From the NCBI GenBank assembly GCA_017467815.1, contig JAFUKI010000058.1, positions 1 through 36,732 of the forward strand: a stretch of 36,732 nt of DNA, in the 5' to 3' direction. The position numbers and the translations under genes were made by a program. Below are positions 24,106 to 32,869 of this stretch, piece by piece. Under the pieces are notes generated by a model. The model saw only the letters and a program-made list of their open reading frames with translations, did not search any database and had not been told where the DNA came from. Position 1 is the stretch's first letter; every line of letters starts with the position of its first letter. The DNA comes from Clostridia bacterium (lineage in GTDB: Bacteria > Bacillota > Clostridia > Oscillospirales > CAG-272).

Positions 24106-25140
24106 TTATTCTTTGTTCTCGTTATTCTCGGTTTGTTTTCTGACCGGTCGGCGGTCGTATTTCTGCATAAGCGCTTCCATTTCCGTAATTACGCCGGTTC
24201 TGATGAAAGCTTCGGCTTTGTATACTGCATTGGTGATAGCCTTCGCATCGGAGCTACCGTGGGCTTTGATAACGGGTTTCTGGAGACCAAGCAGCGGTGC
24301 ACCGCCGTATTCGGATGCGTCGAAACTCTTTTTCAGTGCCTTCAGCTGATCCTTCATAACGAGAAACGACATCTTTGTCATGGCGTTTTTGGTGTACATG
24401 GTCTTCAGCTGACCGAACATAAACTTTGCCATACCTTCCGCCAGCTTCAGGGTGATGTTTCCGGTGAAGCCGTCGGTTACCAGAACGTCGCATGGACCGT
24501 CGGGAATTTCTCTGGATTCCACATTACCGATAAAGTGGATATTATCCAGTTCCTTCAGCTTTCTATAGGCATCGATCTGGATCTGGGTTCCCTTGCATTC
24601 TTCGGTACCGTTATTCAGCAGTCCTACTTCAGGTTCGGAAATGCCCAGTACATTCTTCATGTACAAGGTTCCCATGATTGCCCACTGTTCCAGATAATCG
24701 GCGGTAACCGTTACATTGGCACCGCAGTCCATCAGAAGAACCGGTCGGGTGAACGGCAGAATGGTGGCAATTCCGGAACGCATAACGCCTTTTACCGGAC
24801 GGATGATCAGAGAAGAACCGGCATGAAGTGCACCGGTATTACCGGCGGAAATAAATGCGTCCCCGCCTTCCTTCAGCATACGAAGTCCAACTGCCATGGA
24901 ACAATCTTTTTTGGCACGCAGGATGGACATGGGTTCGTCTTCCATGGTGATTACTGTATCGGTATGTACAATGTCCACGATCTTGGAGGGAGCATTGCAG
25001 TTCTTCAGACACTGTTCGATCTTTCCCTTGTTGCCCACAAGGACGATATCCAATTCTGTATTTTTTGCTGCTTCAACGGCACCTTTGACAATTTCGCCCG
25101 GTGCGTTATCGCCGCCCATTGCATCAATTATGATCCTCAT
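24106..25140 (-). CDS. plsX: Phosphate acyltransferase PlsX
   Basis: 344 aa. Starts MRIIIDAMGGDNAPGEIVKGA, with ISAGNTGALHAGSSLI, LMDCGANVTV and DVLVTDGFTGNITLK as family blocks. PlsX makes acyl-phosphate from acyl-ACP for phosphatidic acid synthesis. Its ATG overlaps the trmFO stop (ATGA). A charged tail (RPVRKQTENNENKE) extends the C-terminus. No acpP lies between plsX and rnc. Confidence 0.95.
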   Translation of the reverse strand: MRIIIDAMGGDNAPGEIVKGAVEAAKNTELDIVLVGNKGKIEQCLKNCNAPSKIVDIVHTDTVITMEDEPMSILRAKKDCSMAVGLRMLKEGGDAFISAGNTGALHAGSSLIIRPVKGVMRSGIATILPFTRPVLLMDCGANVTVTADYLEQWAIMGTLYMKNVLGISEPEVGLLNNGTEECKGTQIQIDAYRKLKELDNIHFIGNVESREIPDGPCDVLVTDGFTGNITLKLAEGMAKFMFGQLKTMYTKNAMTKMSFLVMKDQLKALKKSFDASEYGGAPLLGLQKPVIKAHGSSDAKAITNAVYKAEAFIRTGVITEMEALMQKYDRRPVRKQTENNENKE

Positions 25141-26492
25141 GCATTTACCTCTGACTCAGAATTTTTCATAGCTGCGTTCAGTTCTTTAACGATTCTGTCC
25201 GTTTCTTCCAATGCTCTTTCCGCGTATGCCTGGTTACGGAACCGTTTGCCACCCTTGACTTTTTGTGCCAGGGGAGGAATGATGCCGAAATTGGCATTCA
25301 TCGGCTGGAACATGGTCTGTTCGCCGTGGGAAATGTACCATGCCATGGCACCGATCATTGTGTTTTCGCTGAATATATAGGGCGCCAGTTCCATCGCACG
25401 GCGTGCCGCATTGATACCGGCAACAAATCCGGATGCAGCAGACTCAATATAGCCTTCCACACCGGTCATCTGTCCGGCGAAATAGATATTGTGGTTATCC
25501 CGCATGGAATAATCAGCGTCCAAAAGGTCGGGAGAGGCGAGGAATGTGTTTCTGTGCATAACACCGTAACGGAGGAATTCCGCATTTTCAAGTCCGGGAA
25601 TCATGCCGAATACACGTCTCTGTTCCGGGAAGGTCAGGTGTGTCTGGAAACCGACCATATTGAACATACTGCCCCGTTCATTCTCACGGCGGAGCTGGAC
25701 GATGGCGTAGAATTCCTCACCGGTTTCGGGATGGCGGATGCCTACGGGTTTCATGGGACCGTAACGCAGGGTATCTTCCCCTCTGGCAGCCATAACTTCC
25801 ACGGGCATACAACCTTCAAAAACCACAAGCTGTTCCCCTTCTTCAAAGTCATGGAGCTTTGCCTGTTCTGCGGTCAGGAGGGCGTTGTAGAATGCCTTAT
25901 ATTCCTCTTCCGTCATGGGGCAGTTGATATAATCGGGAGAACCTTTATCGTAACGGGTTGCCCAGAATGCTTTTTCCATATTGATGGATTCGTAATCCAC
26001 AATGGGTGCGGCGGCGTCAAAGAAGGACAGTTTCTTTCCGTCGATACGTTTGCTGATGCTTGCCGCCAGTGCATCGGATGTCAGGGGACCTGTTGCGATT
26101 ACGGTAATCTCATCTTCCGGAATTTCCGTCATTTCCTGCTCAATTACGGTGATGTTGGGATTGGAACGGATCTTTTCTGTTATATAGGCAGAAAATTCGT
26201 CTCTGTCCACCGCAACCGCACCGCCGGCAGATACACGGGATGCTTCACAGGCTTCCATGATCAGGGAACCCATACGCCGCATTTCTTCCTTCAGAAGTCC
26301 TGCTGCATTGGTGATATCCGCAGACCGCAGGGAATTGGAGCAGACCAATTCCGCAAAGGTATCTGCGTGGTGGGCAGGTGATTTTTTATGGGGCTTCATT
26401 TCATAGAGCCGCACCTGCACGCCTGATTTTGCCGCCTGCCATGCAGCTTCACATCCTGCCAAGCCTGCGCCATATACGTTAATTATCGCCAT
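25137..26492 (-). CDS. trmFO: tRNA (uracil-54-C5) methyltransferase, folate/FAD type
   Basis: 451 aa. FAD-binding GAGLAGCEAAWQ near the N-terminus, then ELVCSNSLRSADITNAAGLLKEEMR, GGAVAVDRDEFS and a C-terminal GQMTGVEGYIESAASG, all diagnostic of TrmFO (GidA-like fold). It forms ribothymidine at tRNA position 54 using methylene-tetrahydrofolate. Follows topA by 33 bp with an AGAGGA site. Confidence 0.95.
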   Translation of the reverse strand: MAIINVYGAGLAGCEAAWQAAKSGVQVRLYEMKPHKKSPAHHADTFAELVCSNSLRSADITNAAGLLKEEMRRMGSLIMEACEASRVSAGGAVAVDRDEFSAYITEKIRSNPNITVIEQEMTEIPEDEITVIATGPLTSDALAASISKRIDGKKLSFFDAAAPIVDYESINMEKAFWATRYDKGSPDYINCPMTEEEYKAFYNALLTAEQAKLHDFEEGEQLVVFEGCMPVEVMAARGEDTLRYGPMKPVGIRHPETGEEFYAIVQLRRENERGSMFNMVGFQTHLTFPEQRRVFGMIPGLENAEFLRYGVMHRNTFLASPDLLDADYSMRDNHNIYFAGQMTGVEGYIESAASGFVAGINAARRAMELAPYIFSENTMIGAMAWYISHGEQTMFQPMNANFGIIPPLAQKVKGGKRFRNQAYAERALEETDRIVKELNAAMKNSESEVNA

Positions 26493-26525
26493 ATTTTCCT
26501 CTCGGCATTACAATTTCTCTATCCG

Positions 26526-28793
26526 TTATTCCTTTTCGGGAACAGCTTCTTCCGCTGCTTCCGCTTTGTAGCCGCATTCGGCATTTCTGCACACAAGCAG
26601 GTTCTTCCCTTTCTTACGCAGCAGCATATCGCCGCACTGGGGACACTTTTCATTGGTTGGCATATCCCAGGAGGAGAATTTACAGTTGGGGTAGTTCTCA
26701 CAGCTGTAGAACATGGTTCTGTTCTTGCCGTACTTGGTCAGAAGTTCACCGCCGCAATCGGGACACTTTACCCCAAGGGACTTCACCTTCTGCTTGGTAA
26801 ACTTACATTCGGGATACTTCACGCAGGCGTAAAAACTGCCGTATCTGCCGGTACGGAGAATCATATCGCTTCCGCAGAGTTCACACTTCATGGGCGCAAT
26901 TTCCGGTACTTTTTCCACCAGCACTTCGCCGCTCTTGGTGAGAGGTTTGGTGTTTTTACAGGAGGGGTAGTTGGGGCAGGCGGCGAATTTGCCGAATCTG
27001 CCGTTCTTGACCACCATTTTAGCACCGCAGTGTTCACATTCGATGTCGGTTACTTCTTCCGGGATTTCGATATCCTCCTTGGATACATTTGCCATTGCCG
27101 CGTCCAGTTCTTTCTTGAATACCCCATAGAAATCCTGCAGCAGCTTCAGCATGGTGTTGGAGCCGTTTTCCACATCGTCCAGTTTATCTTCCATGGAAGC
27201 GGTAAACTGGTAGTCTACGATATCCGGGAACTGTTCGCACATGATTCTGGTAATGACTTCTCCGAGAGGAGTCGGTACCAGGGATTTACCGTCACGCTTT
27301 ACATAACCGCGGGAAATGATCAGGGTGATGATGGGCGTATAGGTACTGGGACGACCGATACCCTTTTCTTCCAGGAATTTGATCAGGGATGCTTCGTTAT
27401 ATCTTGCCGGCGGTTCGGTAAAATGCTGTTCGGGACTGATGGAAATGGCATTCAGTGTTTCCCCTTCCGTCAGTGCGGGAATTCTGGTGCTCTTCTCTTC
27501 CTTATCCGCTTCGTCGGTCGATTCTTCATATACTGCCATATAGCCGGGGAATTTTACAGTGTAGCCGCTGGAACGGAACAGGTAACCGTTGTTGGTAATA
27601 TCCATCTGTACGGTGGACAGTTCCGCGGATTCCATCTGGCTTGCCACAAAGCGGTCCCAGATCAGTTTATAGAGGCGGTACTGGTCGGAGGTCAGCATCT
27701 TTTTGATCTGTGCCGGTTCCAGGCGCATATTGGAGGGACGGATGGCTTCATGGGCTTCCTGCGCGTTTGCCTTGGACTTATATACACGGGGCTTGGATGC
27801 GTAATACTTTTCCCCGTACTTTTCGCAGATATAGTCCTTTGCAGCTGCTTTGGCTTCATCTGCCACACGGAGGGAGTCGGTACGCATATAGGTGATAAGA
27901 CCGGTCACGCCGCCGAATTCACTGCCAAGGTTGATACCTTCATACAGTTCCTGCGCCACCTTCATGGTACGCTGGGACTGGAAATTCAGCTTTCTGGACG
28001 CTTCCTGCTGCAGAGTAGAGGTGATAAACGGCGGGGAGGGGTTCTTGGTGCGCTGGCCTTTTTTGATATCGCTGACAACAAAGGGACTTCCTTCCACCGC
28101 TTTCACGATTGTCATAGCTTCATCGCCGGTTGTCAGCTCCATTTTTTCCGTTTCACCCACTTTCCCCCAGAATTTGGTTTCCAGAGGTTTGTCCTTGGGT
28201 GTTTCCAGCAGCGTGTCGATGGTCCAGTATTCCTTGGGTACAAATGCGCGGATCTCGTTTTCCCGTTCCACGATGATGCGGGTTGCTACGGACTGTACAC
28301 GTCCTGCAGACAGGCCGCTTTTTACGGTTTTCCACAGGAAGGGGCTTACCTGATACCCCACGATACGGTCCAGAATACGGCGTGCCTGCTGAGCATTTAC
28401 CTGATCCATATCAATTTTGCGGGGATTCTTGATTGCCTGTTTAACGGCAGTTTTGGTTACTTCATTGAATGTGATTCTGTGTACTTTTTCCTCCGGAATC
28501 GCCAATGCGGTAACCAGATGCCAGGAAATGGCTTCGCCTTCGCGGTCAGGGTCCGTTGCCAGAAATACGCGGTCGGCTTTCTTAACTTCTTTTTTCAATT
28601 CGCGGATCAGTTCACCTCTGCCGCGGATGTTTATATAATGGGGAGCAAAGTCATTCTCGATATCAATGCCTAAAGTGGATTTGGGCAGATCACGTACGTG
28701 ACCCTTGCACGCTACCACCTTATAGCTGGATCCCAGATAACTTTTTACGGAGTTTACCTTGAAGGGAGACTCCAGAATAATCAGATTTACCAT
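26526..28793 (-). CDS. topA: DNA topoisomerase I
   Basis: 755 aa type IA topoisomerase. TOPRIM domain: LIILESPFK at the N-terminus and ATDPDREGEAISWHL. Catalytic Tyr in LITYMRTDSLR near residue 300. Four C-terminal zinc ribbons (~585-745) start CEHCGAKM, CELCGSDM, CPDCGGEL and CPQCGDML. It relaxes negative supercoils. Situated between dprA and trmFO, the usual order in Bacillota. Confidence 0.96.
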   Translation of the reverse strand: MVNLIILESPFKVNSVKSYLGSSYKVVACKGHVRDLPKSTLGIDIENDFAPHYINIRGRGELIRELKKEVKKADRVFLATDPDREGEAISWHLVTALAIPEEKVHRITFNEVTKTAVKQAIKNPRKIDMDQVNAQQARRILDRIVGYQVSPFLWKTVKSGLSAGRVQSVATRIIVERENEIRAFVPKEYWTIDTLLETPKDKPLETKFWGKVGETEKMELTTGDEAMTIVKAVEGSPFVVSDIKKGQRTKNPSPPFITSTLQQEASRKLNFQSQRTMKVAQELYEGINLGSEFGGVTGLITYMRTDSLRVADEAKAAAKDYICEKYGEKYYASKPRVYKSKANAQEAHEAIRPSNMRLEPAQIKKMLTSDQYRLYKLIWDRFVASQMESAELSTVQMDITNNGYLFRSSGYTVKFPGYMAVYEESTDEADKEEKSTRIPALTEGETLNAISISPEQHFTEPPARYNEASLIKFLEEKGIGRPSTYTPIITLIISRGYVKRDGKSLVPTPLGEVITRIMCEQFPDIVDYQFTASMEDKLDDVENGSNTMLKLLQDFYGVFKKELDAAMANVSKEDIEIPEEVTDIECEHCGAKMVVKNGRFGKFAACPNYPSCKNTKPLTKSGEVLVEKVPEIAPMKCELCGSDMILRTGRYGSFYACVKYPECKFTKQKVKSLGVKCPDCGGELLTKYGKNRTMFYSCENYPNCKFSSWDMPTNEKCPQCGDMLLRKKGKNLLVCRNAECGYKAEAAEEAVPEKE

Positions 28794-28834
28794 GCAGTAT
28801 GTTTTCCTCTTCTTTCTATCTGCAAAAACGGTTC

Positions 28835-30286
28835 TTACCGTTCTGTTTCTTCGTCATCAATCAATTTTGTCGGCTGGCTGTCGGTAACGCGGACATAATA
28901 TCCTCCCTGGGAGGCTTCCACCAATCCGGCAATCTGCAGCATTGTCATGGCACAGAGAACTTTCTCTATATTCAGATCTTCTGTACACAGTTCATCCGGC
29001 AGCATTGGAACATCCGGTTTCATATTATTATATACCTTTAATTCCGTTTCATCAAGCATATCCATATCAATTTTTATTGCCGGATAGGAAATTTTTTTCG
29101 ATTTATTCTCTTTTTTGCCTGCTTCTTCCGATTTTTTCTTCACGGAAGCGGCATTATTTTCAATTTTAGGTGTATCAGTTACATTGTGTTTGATATCTGC
29201 CGCTCTTTCCGGTTTATTTTCGGCAGCCGTTTTGTTTTTTGCAGATTTTATGGTACCGCCGTAACCCGGTGTGCCGTCGACATTGGTCTTTCCTCTGACA
29301 CCGATACGGTTTTCTTCCATTGCCTTTTGTGCCTGTTCCATCATATCCATTCTGGAAGCGGCTTCTTCGGCTTTCATCAGGTCAATGGTATCTTCATACA
29401 TATAGCCGCAGCTTCGGAGAATATCAGCCGGGTTGATCGCCGGGAGAGCAACTTCGCGCAGCAGCATATTGGCACCCTTGGAATTTACAGCATCCACCGG
29501 TCCGGGTACTGCAAACAGTCTTTTGCCCTGGTTAACCACATATTCGGCTGTAATCAGTGCGCCGCTTTTCATGGCAGCTTCCACCACAAGTCCCGTATCT
29601 GCCAGACCGCTGATAATACGGTTTCTGGTCGGGAAATGGTAACCGATGGGTTTGGTCTGGGGCGGATATTCGCTGATGATACAGCCTCCGGTTGCCGTTA
29701 TTTTATCATATAAGAAACGATGTTCCTTGGGGTAGATCACATCCACGCCGGAACCAAGCACAGCTACAGTCAGCGCGCCTGCATCAATAGCGCCGGACAT
29801 TGCCATGCTGTCGATACCGAGTGCCATTCCGCTGACGACAATCGCACCGCCTGCACCGAGGGAATATCCCATGGAATAGGCCATTTTGCGTCCGTATGCG
29901 GTCATGGTACGTGTACCGACCACGGCTACGGTAAGTCTCTTGGAGAAGGGCGGCAGGTTTCCGCGGACATACAGTACAATCGGCGGATCTGTCAGGGATC
30001 GCAGGGATTCCGGATAGTCTTCGTCGTTGTAGCAGAGAATGCGGATTTTGCCGTTTTCACATTTTTTGTGGATTTCTTTAGCGGATTTGAGTTCACGCTC
30101 TTTGATCAGTTTATTGACCTGCCGTTTTTCGTCACTGCTCCAGTCGCTTAGATCTTCCATGCGGATGGAGTGATAAACGGCTCTTGCATCACCGTAGATA
30201 TGTATAAGACGTGCGGCTATCCGACTGCCGGCTTTCAGTGTTTCCGCCAGCCAGACCCAATAGATTGTATCTTCTCTGCCGATCAT
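28835..30286 (-). CDS. dprA: DNA-processing protein DprA
   Basis: 483 aa, longer than the usual 300-380. An N-terminal helical segment, then the Rossmann-like DprA core (VVGTRTMTAYG; SGMALGIDSMAMSGA; VLGSGVDVIYP near 175-185; YHFPTRNRIISGL). Residues ~315-410 are a Lys/Glu/Asn-rich, probably disordered linker, and ~413-470 a winged-helix domain (ETELKVYNNM...LQIAGLVEASQGGYY). DprA loads RecA on incoming single-stranded DNA during transformation. Its ATG overlaps the rlmB stop (ATGA). Confidence 0.93.
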   Translation of the reverse strand: MIGREDTIYWVWLAETLKAGSRIAARLIHIYGDARAVYHSIRMEDLSDWSSDEKRQVNKLIKERELKSAKEIHKKCENGKIRILCYNDEDYPESLRSLTDPPIVLYVRGNLPPFSKRLTVAVVGTRTMTAYGRKMAYSMGYSLGAGGAIVVSGMALGIDSMAMSGAIDAGALTVAVLGSGVDVIYPKEHRFLYDKITATGGCIISEYPPQTKPIGYHFPTRNRIISGLADTGLVVEAAMKSGALITAEYVVNQGKRLFAVPGPVDAVNSKGANMLLREVALPAINPADILRSCGYMYEDTIDLMKAEEAASRMDMMEQAQKAMEENRIGVRGKTNVDGTPGYGGTIKSAKNKTAAENKPERAADIKHNVTDTPKIENNAASVKKKSEEAGKKENKSKKISYPAIKIDMDMLDETELKVYNNMKPDVPMLPDELCTEDLNIEKVLCAMTMLQIAGLVEASQGGYYVRVTDSQPTKLIDDEETER

Positions 30287-31122
30287 ATCTCTTTCTCCTT
30301 ATTATCACGGTAATATTCCCACAGCAGTACGGAAGCGGCGATGGATGCGTTGAGGCTTTCCGTGGTTTCGCTCATGGGAATGCGGATGGTTTCGTCACAT
30401 ACATCCAGCACTTCATTGCGGATGCCGTGACCTTCGTTGCCGATTATAATCACGTCGTTCTGCTTCAGATTCGCTTTTCCCAGCACCATGGTATTCTCTC
30501 CAAGGGCGGCACCCAGAACTCTGTGTCCGTTTTCTTTCAGCTGTCCGATGACTTCCGGCAGTTCACGGGTTGTGTACACCGGACAACGGAAAACAGCACC
30601 CATGGAAGCACGGACAGTTTTCGGGGATGTGACATCGGCGCAGTCGGAAAGGATGAGTGCATCTACACCGAATGCCGCAGCGGAACGGAGAATGGTACCC
30701 ACATTGCCCGGATCCTGAATTGTGTCCAGAATCAGGTAGCGTGCTTCCCTTTCCCATGCAGACGGACAACCGACATTTTTCGGGAGAACGGCGATGATCC
30801 CCTGGGGAGCTTTTTCTGTACTGATTTTTGAAAATGCTTCTGTGGAGGTCAGGATGTATTCGATTCCTGCAGAAAACTGTCTGGATTCCGCCAGAAGCTG
30901 TTCCGCCTCCGGATTCTGCAGCGCGTCCTCACAGACAACCATTTTCATCACCGTGGAATAACGGAGCGCTTCCCTTGCTAACTTGATGCCTTCCGCGATA
31001 AACAGGCCGTATTCGTCCCGGTATTTCGCGTCCTGCAATTTTGCAAGCATGGTTATGGTTGAGCCGGTTCTGGCTTTGATATATTCTGCATGATATTCTT
31101 TCAGAAATATTTCCTTCTGCAA
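30283..31122 (-). CDS. rlmB: TrmH/SpoU-family rRNA 2'-O-methyltransferase
   Basis: 279 aa. An N-terminal substrate-binding domain, then the SpoU knot: LDTIQDPGNVGTILRSAAA, GNEGHGIRNEVLD and IPMSETTESLNASIAAS, which form the SAM-binding trefoil knot. Probably methylates 23S rRNA guanosine; the precise target is inferred. Start is TTG at 31122 with GGAGG 8 nt upstream. No clear promoter; the leader has a GTGCG-GAAA-CGCAC hairpin (31165-31178). First gene of the rlmB-dprA-topA-trmFO-plsX-rnc operon, possibly fed by readthrough from rplT. Confidence 0.88.
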   Translation of the reverse strand: MQKEIFLKEYHAEYIKARTGSTITMLAKLQDAKYRDEYGLFIAEGIKLAREALRYSTVMKMVVCEDALQNPEAEQLLAESRQFSAGIEYILTSTEAFSKISTEKAPQGIIAVLPKNVGCPSAWEREARYLILDTIQDPGNVGTILRSAAAFGVDALILSDCADVTSPKTVRASMGAVFRCPVYTTRELPEVIGQLKENGHRVLGAALGENTMVLGKANLKQNDVIIIGNEGHGIRNEVLDVCDETIRIPMSETTESLNASIAASVLLWEYYRDNKEKEI

Positions 31123-31195
31123 GCCCGTTTCCTCCGTTGATTCCCTGATTTTACGTCATTTTTGGTGCGTTTCCGCACTGAAACTTAATACAAAG

Positions 31196-31227
31196 AATGG
31201 GTGTCACATACAGCTGCAACACCCATT
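31196..31227 (-). terminator. Terminator of infC-rpmI-rplT
   Basis: AATGGGTGT (31196-31204) and ACACCCATT (31219-31227), 14 bp after the rplT stop. Confidence 0.75.
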
Positions 31228-31240
31228 TATAGCTTGTCGA

Positions 31241-31594
31241 TTAAAGAGCAGCCTTTGCCTTTTCTACCAGTTCTGCAAATGCGTCCTTATCAGCAACAGC
31301 GATTTCTGCAAGCATCTTTCTGTTCAGGTCAATACCAGCCTTCTTCAGACCGTTCATCAGCTTGGAATAGTTGATGCCGTTAACCTTAGCCTGTGCGGAA
31401 ATACGAGCAATCCACAGAGCGCGGAATTCTCTCTTTTTCTGCTTACGACCGATGTATGCATAGTTACCGCTCTTCATTACAGCCTGCTTGGCCATCTTGA
31501 AGTGCTTGCTCTTGGAGCCCCAATAACCCTTGGCAGCCTTTAATACTTTATTTCTTCTCTTACGCGCCATCATAGCGCCCTTAACTCTTGCCAT
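31241..31594 (-). CDS. rplT: 50S ribosomal protein L20
   Basis: 117 aa, basic, starting [19 protein letters not shown] with the conserved GYWGSKSK and RIARISAQ-type segments ([29 protein letters not shown]). bL20 is an early-assembly 50S protein and in Bacillota represses its own operon by binding the infC leader. Third gene of infC-rpmI-rplT. Confidence 0.97.
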   Translation of the reverse strand: MARVKGAMMARKRRNKVLKAAKGYWGSKSKHFKMAKQAVMKSGNYAYIGRKQKKREFRALWIARISAQAKVNGINYSKLMNGLKKAGIDLNRKMLAEIAVADKDAFAELVEKAKAAL

Positions 31595-31632
31595 TTTTAT
31601 GAATCCTTTCTATCGTATCGTCTTGTTGTAAC

Positions 31633-31830
31633 TCAGTCCTGACCGATCAGTCTCTTTACGTTAGCGGTCATTGCCGGGCTGAGGATCTGGCTGCTGCGGA
31701 GATGTCTCTTTCTCTTGGCTGTCTTCTGGCCCAGGTTGTGACGATGATCGGAATGATAAACCTTTACTTTACCGGTACCGGTAACAGCAAATCTTTTGGC
31801 AGATGCCTTGTGTGTCTTGATCTTTCCCAT
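31633..31830 (-). CDS. rpmI: 50S ribosomal protein L35
   Basis: 65 aa, starts [14 protein letters not shown] and contains [15 protein letters not shown], the standard bL35 pattern. An AAAGGAT site precedes the ATG. The 108-bp gap to infC contains an ATACC-GAAT-GGTAT hairpin inside a wider CCGGG/CCCGG pairing, possibly a binding or processing structure. Confidence 0.97.
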   Translation of the reverse strand: MGKIKTHKASAKRFAVTGTGKVKVYHSDHRHNLGQKTAKRKRHLRSSQILSPAMTANVKRLIGQD

Positions 31831-31938
31831 TTTTTCTTATCCTTTCGATTTGGAGTATATGATCTTGCCGGGTCAACTGAAATGAACTATACCATTCGGT
31901 ATTCCCCGGACGTTTTTTATTTTTCTGCACGAAACCGT

Positions 31939-32469
31939 TTATTTCGCCTGGTTCGTTCCGCTGATGGGAGCGATGAACATGGTCAGCTGTCTGCCTTCCA
32001 GAACAGGCTTCTTGTCGACGGCGCCGACTTCAGAACACGCTTCAGCAAACTTATCAAGCATTTCCTTGCCAAGTTCCTGATGCTGAATTTCACGACCTTT
32101 GAACTTGAGCTTTACCCGCACCTTGTTACCATCCTGCAAAAACTTGATTGCGTGACCGGCTTTGGTTTCAAAATCGTGGGTATCGATACGGCAGGAAAGC
32201 TGAACTTCCTTGATTTCGATAACCTGCTGCTTCTTTCTCGCTTCCTTCTCTCTCTTGTCCTGCTCGTAACGGTACTTACCGTAGTCCATTGCACGACATA
32301 CCGGAGGAGTAGCGGTGGGAGCGATCATTACCAAATCCAATCCCTTATCGTAGGCGTAGGCCTTGGCATCATTCAAATTCATAATTCCCAGCTGACCGTT
32401 GTTTTCGTCCAGCATACGGACTTCCTTTGCTCTGATGTCGTCATTGATGTACAGTTCTTTTGCGCTAAT
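31939..32469 (-). CDS. infC: Translation initiation factor IF-3 (ATT start)
   Basis: 176 aa. YINDDIRAKEVRMLDENNGQLGI at the N-terminus (pieces of which are the IF-3 signature), PPVCRAMDYGKYRYEQ, then the C-terminal domain with KVRVKLKFKGREIQHQELG. IF-3 keeps 30S subunits free and proofreads start codons. I place the start at ATT (32469-32467): GGAGG stands 8 nt before it and it gives the family N-terminus. The in-frame ATG at 32484 has no ribosome-binding site and would itself contain the GGAGG. AUU starts are the known autoregulatory feature of infC in E. coli and others. Confidence 0.93.
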   Translation of the reverse strand: MSAKELYINDDIRAKEVRMLDENNGQLGIMNLNDAKAYAYDKGLDLVMIAPTATPPVCRAMDYGKYRYEQDKREKEARKKQQVIEIKEVQLSCRIDTHDFETKAGHAIKFLQDGNKVRVKLKFKGREIQHQELGKEMLDKFAEACSEVGAVDKKPVLEGRQLTMFIAPISGTNQAK

Positions 32470-32498
32470 GTTAAGCACCTCCATTTAAAAACAAAAAA

Positions 32499-32523
32499 CG
32501 TGCCGGAAACATATCCCCGCACG
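32499..32523 (-). terminator. Attenuator-like hairpin in the infC leader
   Basis: On the minus strand CGTGC ... GCACG with an inner GGGGA/TTCCG part, followed at once by six U (32493-32498), and only ~10 nt before the infC ribosome-binding site. A terminator inside a leader of ~115 nt suggests attenuation, as in the L20-controlled infC leaders of Bacillota. Confidence 0.7.
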
Positions 32524-32618
32524 AAAACAAACCGACAAACGGTTGGCTTTATGAACCGGACAACTCAATTATCGTACGGTGAGAACGGAGTATGTTCTGC
32601 TTATTACTAACAGATGAT
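32524..32618 (-). promoter_or_regulatory. infC-rpmI-rplT leader RNA, probable L20-type autoregulatory leader
   Basis: Between the promoter and the attenuator the leader can form AACCG-TTTGT-CGGTT (around 32531-32545) or pair the same AACCG with an upstream CCGGTT segment, giving two exclusive folds. Position before infC matches the L20 leader of Bacillota; I have not matched the consensus. Confidence 0.5.
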
Positions 32619-32647
32619 ATTATACATCATTTCGTCCTGTTTGTCAA
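32619..32647 (-). promoter_or_regulatory. Sigma-A promoter of infC-rpmI-rplT
   Basis: Minus strand TTGACA (32642-32647), 17-bp spacer, TATAAT (32619-32624). Confidence 0.9.
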
Positions 32648-32807
32648 TAGGATTTTTGTAATTTCCCAAAGATTTTTTACCTGTATTTTTTGTACAGTAC
32701 CGAAGGCATATAATGCCTGTTTTCGGAAATTATTCTATTCATATTCCCTGTTATTTATGACAAACTATTGCCAGAACGTTCTTTCAGATAGATGCAAACC
32801 CCGGGAA
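32648..32807. other. Intergenic stretch, no gene seen
   Basis: AT-rich and without a supported gene. The only structure is an imperfect hairpin around GGCAT-ATA-ATGCC (32705-32717) flanked by CCGAA/TTCGG. Confidence 0.5.
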
Positions 32808-32838
32808 AACGGGATATGCGGTGCACACATATCCCGTT
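32808..32838 (-). terminator. Terminator after the PII-like gene
   Basis: AACGGGATATG (32808-32818) and CATATCCCGTT (32828-32838), perfect 11-bp arms, 9-nt loop, 31 bp after the stop, followed on the minus strand by TTTTCCC. Confidence 0.75.
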
Positions 32839-32869
32839 ACATAATCCGGTTCAGTTTGGGAAGTATTCT

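Noticed and set aside
31165..31178. GTGCG-GAAA-CGCAC hairpin before rlmB as a terminator
   Set aside because: Short stem and no proper U-run directly after it on the minus strand; it may be only a leader hairpin.
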